A DNA stretch of 64,000 nt from Hygrocybe punicea. Lineage: Eukaryota; Basidiomycota; Agaricomycetes; Agaricales; Hygrophoraceae. The number at the start of each line of letters is the position of its first letter. Position 1 is the stretch's first letter. A model generated the notes under the pieces. It saw nothing but the letters and a program-made list of their open reading frames with translations, had not been told where the DNA came from and searched no databases. Below, in pieces: positions 1-11,461 of the stretch. The stretch covers positions 3,100,001 through 3,164,000 of the forward strand of contig OY744468.1 in assembly GCA_963556145.1 (NCBI GenBank). Direction: 5' to 3'. The position numbers and the translations under genes are program-made.

Positions 1-1
1 G

Positions 2-925
2 CAGCTGGAGAGTTTACGTATTATTGTGGGCCATTTTTCCCTCAGGAATGCCAACTTCGTCATCAAAGATGCCCCACGTCTTCACACATTCTCTTATCAG
101 TACCATATCTACGACCCCGAGGCGTCATCAAATCTTGGTGCACCTTGGGCCCAGTTGATGTGTTTGGAACTGGAATGCCCTCTGTCCATAGCTGACTGCG
201 TCTCCATATTAACGCAGTGCCCTGCACTTGTAACATGCGAGTTTACTCTCACATCGTCCAACCAGCCCATCCAAAGTACTCCTCCGATTCTGCAACACAG
301 TCTGCAATCATTGAAAATTACGATCACGCAGTACCACTTGTTGCTCTTTTTCCTTCTCATAACCCTACCTGCTCTCCGACACATCGATATCTACGGACAT
401 GGGGGGCCAATCGAGGGTATATTGAACATCATATACTTTTCCGAGTTTCTTCGGCGATCGTCGTGTCGTCTTGAAACCCTTATTCTCTCCGATGTAATAT
501 TTCGCAGTGCCGATCTTATCGAATACCTCCAATCTACTTCATCGACACTGCTGGAGCTTGGTATCCACACTGACACGGAGAACTTACCTCCAGTGACTCC
601 AGTGACAGATGAGGTTCTCGGGATGCTCACATATCGACAATCAAGTCCGAGTCCTTGTTACGCTCCCTGTTTGTGCCCGAACTTGGAATGCATCTCGTTT
701 ACCAATTGTCTTTCTTCTTCGGACGGTCGTCTGGCAGACATGTTGGAATCACGATGGAACTCGAGACCGAATGCGGACGGGCCGAGCCAATCACTCCAAG
801 TTGCACCTCTCAAACGTGTGCAGGTGGAATTCTGGGCACACAATGTGGAAGATATCTGCAGATTGGAAAATTTATGCGATGAAGGGCTGGATCTCTGTAT
901 GGATCTAGTACCAACTTTCCTTTAA
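2..925 (+). CDS. F-box/leucine-rich-repeat-like protein, 3' part (5' end outside window)
   Basis: The reading frame is open from base 2 and ends at the TAA at 923-925, giving about 307 residues of a protein whose start lies to the left. The first ATG-like codon in frame is only a GTG, so this is not the true start. The sequence has irregular leucine-rich segments (for example LECPLSIADCVSILTQCPAL and LETLILSDVIF) and ends in a short acidic helix, as in the C-terminal halves of the large basidiomycete F-box family, which select substrates for SCF ubiquitin ligases. The F-box itself would lie upstream, so the family call is by general resemblance only. No intron is needed in the visible part. 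Confidence 0.55.
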   Translation, partial: QLESLRIIVGHFSLRNANFVIKDAPRLHTFSYQYHIYDPEASSNLGAPWAQLMCLELECPLSIADCVSILTQCPALVTCEFTLTSSNQPIQSTPPILQHSLQSLKITITQYHLLLFFLLITLPALRHIDIYGHGGPIEGILNIIYFSEFLRRSSCRLETLILSDVIFRSADLIEYLQSTSSTLLELGIHTDTENLPPVTPVTDEVLGMLTYRQSSPSPCYAPCLCPNLECISFTNCLSSSDGRLADMLESRWNSRPNADGPSQSLQVAPLKRVQVEFWAHNVEDICRLENLCDEGLDLCMDLVPTFL

Positions 926-1523
926 ACTTTAGATTCTCGTATCCATGAAGGTCGTTTGATGGGGACCATCTAGGAATTTCGATCCGGTGTATGTTGACTT
1001 TGTATGAATCCCATTGGAAGGATAAAGGGGACCGTCCTGGGTGAGTATTATTTTGGCATCGCTTTCGAAGCACGAAATGACCTTTCCGTTTGAACAAAAG
1101 ACGAGATACGAAATCGTATGCAATAGCTCAGATATACTTGGAACACAGTCGTTATATAAAAATCTCTAGACAAACTACTATAATAATGTTGCACACTGCT
1201 CTGCAAGTCTGCGATGAACACTCTCGTCTCCTGTATAAGAATCATTGCACCCAACTACGAAGAGGCAACCCGAGCGTCTCGAACGATCAAGTGTCCGAAC
1301 AGCCTCCGAGTCTGTGATCTCCCCGCCCATTATGGACCTAGCAATTGGACTGGCATGTGCTGGTTTTGAATGGGCGAAGCCATGGCCAGGACGAACACGA
1401 TTCGGGACATCAATGCATCAACGGGGGATGCTATGGGGATGCTATGGGGATGCAGCGGACTTTCTCACGCGTTCACGTATTTACAGTTGTTTACCAGACT
1501 TCTATGCGGCAACTCACGACGCC
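926..1523. other. intergenic, no gene seen
   Basis: Between the F-box-like gene and the CIA30 gene. Only short overlapping frames without family resemblance are present. Two adjacent copies of a short GGGGATGCTATG-like word occur near 1426-1450, just upstream of the CIA30 start. Confidence 0.5.
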
Positions 1524-2410
1524 ATGTCCAGCTGGTCGCTGTATATTAATCGAACGAGCCGGGTGTTGCGAGACGGTACTGCCAAGAGTGACTCAGTCTT
1601 TCAAACGTTACGCGGACTGCCATTAATATTATTGACTTCAATCCCGACAGTACTGCTCATGCAGGGTGCCGAGGCACCATCCCGAGTTCCCAAGACTCTT
1701 TTCACGTTCAATTCGCGAGCCGACATCGACCAATTTGCCACCGGATGTGATGCTGACATTGGCGGGCATTCATCCGTGCACTTCGACCTAGACGATTCTC
1801 CTAAACACAACGCTACAGGGAAATTTTGGGGCAATATGAGCCTAGCCGTGAAGCCCGGTCTAGAGGGAAAGATCAGGACTGGCTATGCTGGCTTCCGGAA
1901 CAAGGTCTGTCTTTACCCGTCCCCTCCGCAATTCACAGGTGGTTACTACGGTGCGGAATAGCGCCGTCCCACTCTATTCGGTGACATGTTCGAAGACGTC
2001 TCAAATCATCGATATCTCGCGCTCCGCTTACGTCTTGGAGGGGACATCCGTACCCGCAATTCATATTTCGTAAATCTGCAAACCGACGGTCCCGTGACCA
2101 GCGACTTGTGGCAACACAGGTTGTACTTCCAGAGGGAAGACGGATGCTGGGAGGATGTGTTTGTGAGCTCAACGTCTTTTATTTCGAGTATTTCTCTCTT
2201 CTCTTACATCCCGATCCGCAATAGATTCCTTTTGATAACTTTGTCTTGACCAACTCTGGCGAACTGGCTTCTCATCAGATACAGATGTATCGTGAAAAAG
2301 TGCGCTCTGTCGGCATTTCACTCCTGGGTGGGAATAGCGGAATTGCTGGACCGTACGAATTGGGGATCGACTCTATCCGAGCCGTCAACGAAGAGAATGT
2401 CACCGAATGA
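1524..2410 (+). CDS. Complex I intermediate-associated protein 30 (CIA30/NDUFAF1 family)
   Basis: Proposed exons 1524-1575, 1651-1904, 1962-2162 and 2225-2410 encode 230 residues. The protein has the CIA30 core: PKTLFTFNSRADIDQF near the start, then RYLALRLRLGGD, SYFVNLQTDGP, a WQHRLYF segment and IPFDNFVLTNSGE, ending with GISLLGGNSGIAGPYELGID. CIA30 proteins are mitochondrial assembly chaperones for NADH:ubiquinone oxidoreductase. The second and third introns are required because each contains a stop or breaks the motif. The first (1576-1650, 75 nt) contains no stop and is a multiple of three, so it could be retained in frame; I remove it because the joined sequence RDVLLMQGAEAP fits the family better and it has a branch-site-like TTGAC. 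ATG at 1524 is the first in frame with the conserved region. Confidence 0.85.
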
Positions 2411-2590
2411 GATTCTAGGGTGTCTCAGTGTGGCACTTGCACCAGTTCTTGAACAGCTACTAGTCATCTGTCGAATGACTCAGATGCCATGTTACAAACT
2501 ACATAATAAATACAGTCTTCTTCCAGGGAGAGAGTAACAGGAAAGTAGGAATAGATAGTGTGAAAACGATACGTAGAGTAGAGGAATCAT

Positions 2591-3610
<1,020 letters not shown>

Positions 3611-4298
3611 TACAGTGGTCGAGAGTGGTCGAGAGAAAGTCAAGTCAAGGGAAAGATGGCGAAAGTCAAGTGAAGAAGAGTAATATCTTATAAATAAATA
3701 AATAAATAAATAAACCATAAACACAAATGGATATCCGAGTCCTGTCAGCCCCTTTACGACGACCATCAAAAAAACACCGCCATTTTGTTGGTGATAGACC
3801 TGTATAACCGCTGATCCCACCCTTTTCAGGAGCTGCCAATGTGCCCAGCTCAAACCGCCCACCCAATCCGTCGACAGCCGTTGCCGTCGTAGCCGCCGTA
3901 TTCGGAGCAGCCTGGTTTGGGCTAGAGGAAAGGGATTTTTTTTGTGATTCCCGTTTTGCTTACCGTTCTGTATATACCCCCTCCACTAGTATGTTTCGCG
4001 TATAATATATTGCTTGTTTCGGACTCTCATCTTGCCTGCAAATACCGTTCAAACCAATTCGCTGTGCTGTGTAAGTTTTTTTTTGCAGCTCTCTCTGCGT
4101 GCGTGTGCTGTGTGCTGTTGTCGTCGACGTAGCCTAGTACGTAACCGCCAAAGCCACTGGCACTAGTGCCTCTTCTGCAAGGAACGCACGGTGATGGGAC
4201 GGCGTGTGCACTCGCTGAGGCTTTTTTCTTATATTAGGCTCTCGCTTGCTCCCCCCCAAAGCTATAATTTGACGTGAACTTCGTGAAGGACTGCTGCA
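3611..4298. promoter_or_regulatory. shared divergent promoter region of the two ras paralogues
   Basis: 688 bp separate the two start codons, and both genes read outward from here. The interval has no gene-like frame. It holds six perfect TAAA units at 3691-3714 and T-rich stretches near 3930-3945 and 4077-4085. Bidirectional promoter function is inferred from the arrangement only. Confidence 0.5.
3691..3714. repeat. TAAA microsatellite (6 units)
   Basis: Six uninterrupted copies of TAAA lie 80 bp upstream of the start codon of ras paralogue A, inside the interval shared by the two ras genes. Confidence 0.9.
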
Positions 4299-5380
4299 AT
4301 GTCTCGGGTACGTGTACCTCCCTTGTCTGCACGCGTCGAGGCTACACGTCCATTTGAAGGCACAATTTCTCAGACAGTACAAACTTGTTGTCGTTGGCGG
4401 CGGCGGTGGGTTTATTTTTTCTCGTGCTCCTCAACAAGTTGTTCAACAACAAAAAATACTCTCAACAAGGCGTTGGCAAATCGGCCATGACTACCCAGTT
4501 CGTTCAAGGCATGTTCGACCACGACTGGAATCCCACAATCGAGGGCAAGTCTTTTTTTTTTCACTTTTTTTTCACTTTCGAACCACTCGATGGAACTTTG
4601 CGTCTCGCTGGGAACAGATTCCTACCAGAAAGAATGTGTAATTGACGAAGAGGTTGCCCTCTTGGACGTTCTCGACACTGCGGGACAAGAAGAGTATTTG
4701 TGCGTGGTCTCGCTGTCGAGAATTATCATATTAATAACGAGCGATCCAACGAAACAGTGCGATGCGCGAACATTACATGTCCTCTGGCGAAGGATTCCTC
4801 CTCGTCTACGCTATCACCTCTCGCGGTTCATTCGAGGAGATCCTCGACTTCCACCAACAACTCCTTCGCGTCAAAGACGTCGACCACTTTCCCATGATTC
4901 TCGTCGCGAACAAGTGTGACTTGGAGTACGAGCGGCAGGTGGGAAGCAATGGTTCGTACTCTTCTCCCCTCCCTCTTTTTCCTGTCTCTTCTTAATGCTC
5001 GTCTACGCCCAATTTCTTTTCCCTCCTTGCTCATTGCACGGTGCACATATGTTGTGTAGAGGGACGGGAGCTCGCGAGGCAATTCGGGTGCCCATTCGTG
5101 GAGACGTCAGCGAAGCACCGCATCAACGTCGACGAGTCTTTTGTGGACCTCGTGCGTGAGATCCGGAAATACAATAAGGTAAGGGGCTGTCCTATCCTTG
5201 GGGCGTCGCGTGCCCACCCCCAAAAAACTCTTCATCCCGGCTTATTTGCACCCCCTTGTGCGACAGGAACATGACCAGCAAAGGACACGTGTGGTGTTGC
5301 CAAGTGCAAGTACCCAGGCCAGCAAGAATGACCAGTATGATTCAACACCGGGTTGTTGTTCTGGATGCGTTATTCTATAG
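4299..5380 (+). CDS. Ras-type small GTPase, paralogue B with altered effector loop
   Basis: Exons 4299-4307, 4360-4405, 4470-4544, 4618-4699, 4758-4951, 5060-5178 and 5267-5380 encode 212 residues. The first six exon lengths (9, 46, 75, 82, 194, 119) equal those of the opposite-strand paralogue, so the pair arose by duplication. The P-loop [21 protein letters not shown] and ETSAK are intact, so GTP binding is expected. The effector loop reads WNPTIEDSY where Ras has YDPTIEDSY (H-Ras positions 32-33 changed to W and N), and switch II reads EEYFAM. The C-terminus is CVIL; the final leucine favours geranylgeranylation, unlike CVVV in the partner. The third intron begins with GC rather than GT (GCAAGT at 4545). 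Likely a diverged Ras with a shifted set of effectors. Confidence 0.93.
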
Positions 5381-5714
5381 TGATATTTGCTAGCCTGAGG
5401 CTGCCGTGGTCGCGGGATGAGCGTTTTGTTTAGATTGGTTTAGGTAATTGGTTTCGTGGCATTTTACATTTTACACTCTTGTGCCTTTTCTTTTACTTTC
5501 TACCACCCCCCACCAATCCATGCTCGTTCATAGTTGGGGAAGAAAACTAGACCTTTTATTGTACATAGTTATACTCAAAATCCACCAGCTACATAATTCT
5601 TTATCTGAGATATATTCTTGCCTCTTGTTGCCCATTTCCACGTTCGCGGATCCGGTACAGGATCAACTGATATGTGAAGAATTTGCGTGTAACTCTGTTG
5701 GTTCAAGATTGGTG
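5381..5714. other. intergenic, convergent 3' ends
   Basis: Holds the 3' untranslated regions of ras paralogue B and the convergent GH79 gene. AT-rich, with several AATAAA/TTTATT-like words. No gene seen. Confidence 0.5.
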
Positions 5715-7596
5715 TTACAAATGCAGGTATCTAAAACTCAACAATACTACCTCCGTCTCCGCCACATCTAGGCCGTCACTTACCGGAACTGTCGACACCG
5801 TGACCTTCCCTTGCACGCGCGCATCAGGCGTCTCGTAGGTCTGCCCGCCCCACTTCAGCCCAGCTGCGTCGTCCGCGCGACTTGGCGTGCCAGAGAGTTA
5901 ATTGGATGCACGATCACAAAACAAGAGCGGGGGGCTTACTTAATGGTAAGGCGCTTGATCGTCATATCCATGGGTGGGAATCCAGAGAATGTGAAGTCAA
6001 CATGTGTGGTGCTCCTGGTCCCACCAAGGAATGCGGCAGAGTTGATGAGGAGGACGCGCACTAGGCCACCTTTCTCATAGAAAGCATACGCCGCGAGTTC
6101 CGGTGCTGAAGTAGGGAGCTCGATGGACTGTGCGGTGTTGGAGGAGCCGATAGCTTCTGCTGCGACAATGGCGGCGTAGTATTGGGGCTGTACGTGGGGC
6201 TGGGCAGGTTGGCGGAGCAGGGATCCGTTGAGGATGGAGTAGTCCAAGGGGACGGGCTGGATCTGTGACTAGTGTGTCAGTGCGCGGTAATGACGGACGA
6301 TAGGATGGGGGAGGTATATACAAGGTTGTACTTGTATCCGATGCCATGGTGAAAGTAGACCCGAGACACGCCGATGTGGGATGCGTGGAGTCCATAGTCA
6401 AGTGTCCAGAGTGCGGCGCCAGCTGTGTTGCTTACGCCGGGTGCACCGTGGCAGGAATAGCTGTTTGTCTCGCCGAGGATGTAGTCAAGGCCGTATTGGC
6501 GGGCTGCAGCGATGTCAGAATCAAAGTAAGTGAGATTGCTACGAATGGTGGCTTTGTTCATGAGATCTGCGAGGAGGCCGCTTTGTCCGGTGCAGAATGA
6601 GCCGCTGTAGTGGTGCTGGGATATACTGTGGAGCGTTAGGAATGTGTATTGAGATGAGGGGAGAGATGTAGACATACGTTGTGATGAGGGAGCCTGGGTC
6701 GGAGTTGAGAATTCCGGCTTGGAGGATTGCTTGCGGGGAGAAACCGGATGTAGTTGCCGTTGAGCCTGCAAAGGCTGCGCCGATAAATTTGGGACCCAAA
6801 CCTTGGGAAAGGTTGACAGCAGCGGATACGTTTGTGGCGAACTTAGTCCATCTGATAGAAGAGTTAGGTGAGGGATGTAGAAATTTGACGAACGCACTGT
6901 TTTATATACTCTGATACGTTCCAGGTGCCTCGGGGTCTATCGCCATTGTTTGGGTAGAGATCGGCTTCATTTCCAATCTCTAGAAAGTCGAGGGTGATAC
7001 CAGCTTGAGTGACATCGGAGGAGGCAAAGGCCTTCATAATTGATTTTGCTGCTAAGACTGCTGCGGTGATGTTGTTCTGGCCAAAGTTTACACCCCAAAT
7101 CACGTGCGTGCCTACCAGAAGTTGACGAAAAAAAGAGGGAAAGAGAAGGGTGGGGGTACGAACCAGGGAGAAGGTTTGCTGCTGCTTGATAGAAAAGGTC
7201 ACCAACCGTAATGTTTGATGCCTCTGGGTATGGGACGGTTGGTGTTGAGAGGGGGACATTCAGCTGGGCGTTCTAGAATAGAGTGAGAAGGGAAATGCAA
7301 TCGAAGGACGAGAATATGGTTACTTGGAGAGCTGGATTGAAGTTTGTACGGTCTTCAGAATTTGCACCGATTCTGATAGCCGGGGGATGGCCGGTAAGTT
7401 TTCTGAGGTTGTCGAATGCATTGGTGGCAAAGGAATTGCGAGAGGTTGTACCGGACCACTCCAGCCACCTGTCCTGTTCAATGGAGAAAGAAAAAAGCGA
7501 AGGGGAAATGAATCGCGCGTCGAGGGGAGCAGAAATAGGGACGGTGAGCCGGAGGGCGACAGCCAGTCGAACCAGCGAGAGGATAAACAGAAGCAT
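5715..7596 (-). CDS. Secreted glycoside hydrolase family 79 (beta-glucuronidase type)
   Basis: Seven exons (7596-7324, 7272-7164, 7111-6898, 6851-6678, 6625-6322, 6262-5940, 5880-5715) total 1,563 bases and encode 520 residues, a usual size for fungal GH79. The N-terminus MLLFILSLVRLAVA is a signal peptide, so the enzyme should be secreted. The acid/base glutamate lies in FLEIGNEADLY and the nucleophile glutamate in LGETNSYSCHG; an ALWTLDYGLHAS segment and the GH79 C-terminal beta domain follow. Family members remove glucuronic acid or 4-O-methylglucuronic acid from arabinogalactan proteins or other glycans, so a role in plant cell wall or glycoprotein breakdown is inferred. The ATG at 7596 is chosen because codons further upstream are not ATG. 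The last exon runs through to TAA at 5715 without a further intron. Confidence 0.9.
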
Positions 7597-8093
7597 GTCC
7601 AAGAATCAATGCCGATTTTGCCATTTATATATGATACACACCTTGCACGTGCGGTTCAACGTTCCACTCGGTCTCGAGCCTTTCCTTTAAGTATTGCATT
7701 GCAATATTTCCCTGAACGAAACTGTTTGAAATATCCACGTTTGTTCACCGAGACTCTTCCGGAAGGAAACATGGAGCAAAAAACGCACTAGTATAGGAAG
7801 GGTGGGGTTGTTTGGTGTTTTCCGACGGCCATGGCAGACTTGAAGCCTGAAGCCTGAAGCTTGAAGCTTGAAGCTTGAAGCCTGAAGCTTGAAGGACGTA
7901 AGAGGGTATTCGCAAGACCACGACCTCTCGATGTTTAGGCAACGCACCTGCTTTAATTTCAATTTACGTGCAAGAATTACAGTCCATTGCCAATCCCGCA
8001 TCCCGGGCTGGTGCTCGACCTCTGAGGCCAGTTAATAACATGACCGCAAAAACTGGTTTTTTCACAGGCATCCACACATAACACGTGATGTAT
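7597..8093. other. intergenic: GH79 promoter and homoaconitase 3' side
   Basis: About 500 bp upstream of the GH79 gene and downstream of homoaconitase. It contains one tandem heptamer array (listed separately) and otherwise no gene-like frame. Confidence 0.5.
7839..7894. repeat. tandem heptamer array, CYTGAAG x 8
   Basis: Eight head-to-tail copies of CTTGAAG or CCTGAAG occupy exactly 56 bp, about 240 bp upstream of the GH79 start. Units alternate between the C and T forms without other change. Confidence 0.95.
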
Positions 8094-10352
8094 CTACAGT
8101 CGCACGTGATCCGACGCGTTAATAGATTTGAATACAAATCCCTCCAATCCACCGCACACCCACAGCTCTTGCACACTCGTTCCGAGGGGTCGCACACTGT
8201 ACCTCCTCTCTTCTCCGACCTCTCGCACAACAACTACGCCGTCAGACATCCCCACCTCGACCTCAATCCCTGTCTCCACCGTCAGCTCCCCATCTCGCCC
8301 ACCCTTACCACGCACTCCACCCAAAGCATACCGCCCAGTAAGGTCCCGCACCATCTCCGGGCACTCTACACACACCAGTCCATTGTTGATAGCGTTCCGC
8401 TTGAAAATGTCTCCAAACGACCCTGCGATCACGATAGGCACACCGGCAGCCTTCAGAGCAGTTGCTGCTTGCTCCCGCGATGATCCTGTCCCAAAATTGT
8501 ATCCTGCAACCAACACAACCCCACGTCGAGTCCCTTCGTTTATCGGTGTTCTCTGCTTCCCCGCCAGCAAGGCCACAAGACTTGCAAACCCCGGATCATA
8601 GTTCTCCATTACAACTTGCCCTTGCCGCTCCAACGTCATGTCATCCTCGTAAGTGTATTTGCCGGGGTAGATACCGTCCGTATTGAGGTTGTCCTGTGGA
8701 ATAAATAACAAGGGCCCTTCGAACGCACTGGGGAAGCCAGCCAACAGTACCTCGCGCTCCCCAGATGACAACCTTGCGCCCGCTGTCTCTTCATCTCCCA
8801 ACTTGATTGACACCGTGGGCGCGCCAACGGGTCGCACGTCAAAAGAGTCCGGCCCGCAAATGTACCCTTTCACCGCGCTCGCTGCAACCACCGCCGGACT
8901 CGCCAGATATGCAAATGCACCTGGGTGCCCCATCCGTCCTTTGTAGTTCCGATTCGTCGCGCTGATACCTGTTTCTCCGTCCTCTAACAAACCCGTCCCG
9001 AGCCCAATGCACGGCCCACATCCAGCCGGAAGCGTCCGCGCGCCAGCCCGCAACAGGGTGTCCCAGTCCCCGGAACGCTCGGCCTCTGCCTGCACTGCGG
9101 AGCTTGCCGCTGCCACGTAGAATTCGACCCCAGGCGCCACCGTGCGTCCTCGCACCGCGTTAGCTGCGGCCGCAATGTCCGAGGCCCGGGCGTTGGTGCA
9201 GCTGACAAGGTATGCCTTGTTGACGGGGATACGCGCTTGTGCTAGCTCTGGTAGTGGGGTTGTTAATTTAACGCTGTTCGGTCCCGCGACGTGGGGCACG
9301 AGCGTCGAGAGGTCCAATGTAAGGTGCGCCGCGTACGAAACACCTGCGTCCGATTGCATGTGCGACGAACACAGTGCCTCTAACCGGTCACGATTAATTC
9401 GTGGGTGCTCGGGCGGCGGCGGTATCCCTACGGCAGACGGCCCGGAGGCGAACGTCCGCATTTCGAGCTGCCCAAGTGCCCGCTCATACCAGTTTACCAG
9501 TATATCGTCGACGGGGAACACGCCAGCAAGCGCGCCCCACTCTGTCGTCATATTCGCGATGGTGAGCCGGTCGTCGACTGCTAGAGCGGCAACTCCTGGG
9601 CCAGCGAACTCAATGGCAGCGTTGAGCACCTCGTCGCGGGAGAATGCGCCGCACAAAGCGACGATGACATCTTTGCCGGTGACACCGGGGGCGAGTGCGC
9701 CATGGAGCTCGACGCGGACGATACGAGGAACCTGCCACCAAGTCGTACCGGTCGCCCACAGCGCTGCAGCATCCGTGCGCACAACAGGCGTGCCAACGCA
9801 GCCGACCCCGCCATACATATTGCTGTGCGAGTCGCTGGCGACGACGAGTGTGTGTGGGAACGCATATCCCTCTTCCACGAGCACCTGATGCCCGATCCCG
9901 CGCCCAGCGGGGAAGAAATCGATGTGGTGAGCACGTGCGAAGGATTCGATGGAGGCGTATTTGGCGAGGTTCTTGGGTGAGCGGTTCTGGACGTCGTGGT
10001 CGAGAACGATGACAGGTTGCTTGGGATCGTGGATGCGAGTCGCGCCGATGGCGTGGAATCTGTGGTCGGCGAGGACGAGTGGGTGAGAAATCGGGGCTCA
10101 CGAAGAAGAGACGCACTTGGTGATGACGGGGCCGGTGTTATCGTGGGTCATGACGTGCTGGGGGCGAATCATAACATAGTCGCCTGCTTTGACGACCCTG
10201 CCGACGGGGAGGTCGACTGCATATTTTTGAACTACTTTTTCGATAATGGATTGCGGGATGGAGGCGATGCTGGCCAGATGTCTGCGCCTGCTGGCCCAAC
10301 CCAGGTGTCTGCAAGTGGTTAGTGGGCTGAGGTGGAATAAGGGAGGGCGCAT
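8094..10352 (-). CDS. LYS4: Homoaconitase, mitochondrial (lysine biosynthesis)
   Basis: Two exons (10352-10117 and 10059-8094) encode 733 residues. The basic N-terminus MRPPLFHLSPLTTCRHLG followed by an RRRHLAS segment is a mitochondrial presequence. Aconitase-fold motifs are present: PQHVMTHDNTG, VASDSHSNMYGG, and the three iron-sulphur cysteines in LVSCTNAR and GCGPCIGLG; the swivel domain carries YNFGTGSSREQAA. Homoaconitase converts homocitrate to homoisocitrate in the alpha-aminoadipate lysine pathway of fungi. I prefer homoaconitase to TCA aconitase because of the domain sequence style and length. The gene lies between GH79 and SDE2, all three on the minus strand; only 86 bp separate its start from the SDE2 stop. 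Confidence 0.93.
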
Positions 10353-10438
10353 GAATATTAATGGCGGTTAGAAACAGGGAGTTCAGCTTTACAGTGGTTT
10401 GTACAATTTTGTATAACAAGGTATAGCACACAATATTA

Positions 10439-11345
10439 CTAGGCACTTGCAGCGACAGAAACAGCAGATGTAATTATAACTGGTGTGGGCGACTCGCTGG
10501 CCTTTTCATTCTCTCGCTGGGGATGGGGATTGTTGGAAGAGTCGCAAGGCTCCTCAGGGCTAGTCTTGGCTTTCTTTTTCTTCCTCAATAAACCTACGAC
10601 AACATGTGAATAAAAACTGTCAAGTGAGGTGACGAAAACACACTCACCAACGGACACGGCGCTCTTCACCGAATCGACAATATCCCTGCTCTGCTCCAAG
10701 TACTCCGTATCGTCGAATCTGTGCTTCTTCCCCGCCAGTATCGCCACTTCTGGCTCGCCAGCCCTGGATGACGACGATGGGCCATCAGACGCACTAGTAA
10801 TGCCTAGTCTCTTCTCCAGCACCTCTAGTTTGGCCTTGGCGGCGTCCGCAGCGGCCTTCTTGCGCGCGGGCTCGTTCTCGAGGTATTCGGCGAGCCTGTT
10901 GGTGGGAAGATCGACGTGTCAATCAAGAGGCGGTGACAGAACAGTGCAGGGTAACTCACTTTTTCGCCTCCTTGATGGTGCTCAAGCGCCGGCCGCTGAG
11001 ATCGCGGCACGAGTCGTTGTTGCTGGTCTTCTGGCTGCTCATACGGCCACCTGCGGCACGGAGCTGGGAGCCGAACCCGCCCTTGCCACCTCGCAAGCGG
11101 GGAGTAAGGCGCATAGTAATGAGGTGCGGGGAGGGAGAGGACGGGTCGGGGAGGAGAACGGAGAGGGGTACGGCAGTGGAGGACATGGGGCGATGGGGAG
11201 AGAGCGAGAGGTCATTGTAGGAGGGTAGCGAAGGGTAGCGCTGGCGTAGAAGGCCATATATGTCGTGGATAGGCGTGTGCAGTGGCACGGAGAGCGAGAG
11301 GGTGGGGAACGGTGAGAACGATGAGAAGAGGACAGTTGCGGACAT
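10439..11345 (-). CDS. SDE2: Sde2 ubiquitin-fold splicing/genome-stability factor
   Basis: Three exons (11345-10960, 10895-10648, 10593-10439) encode 262 residues. The first ~85 residues form a ubiquitin-like domain ending in [18 protein letters not shown], the signature site at which Sde2 is cut after GG to release a Lys-starting active protein. The following [19 protein letters not shown] segment is the most conserved part of the family. A helical [17 protein letters not shown] stretch and a basic, serine-rich tail complete it. Sde2 associates with the spliceosome for efficient removal of selected introns and affects heterochromatin and telomere silencing. The start is the only ATG giving a full ubiquitin fold. 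Confidence 0.92.
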
Positions 11346-11461
11346 GAAGAGAAGATAGATGGGAAAAACTTATGTCAGCAAATAATCATTTACAACGATA
11401 GCTACACCCGGGCCAGTCATATACAACTACATATACTACAATTCGTTCCCTTGTGGATGGT

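Noticed and set aside
9142..9888. 248-codon plus-strand open frame
   Set aside because: Antisense to the homoaconitase coding exon; open because of GC-rich codon use. No protein-like features.
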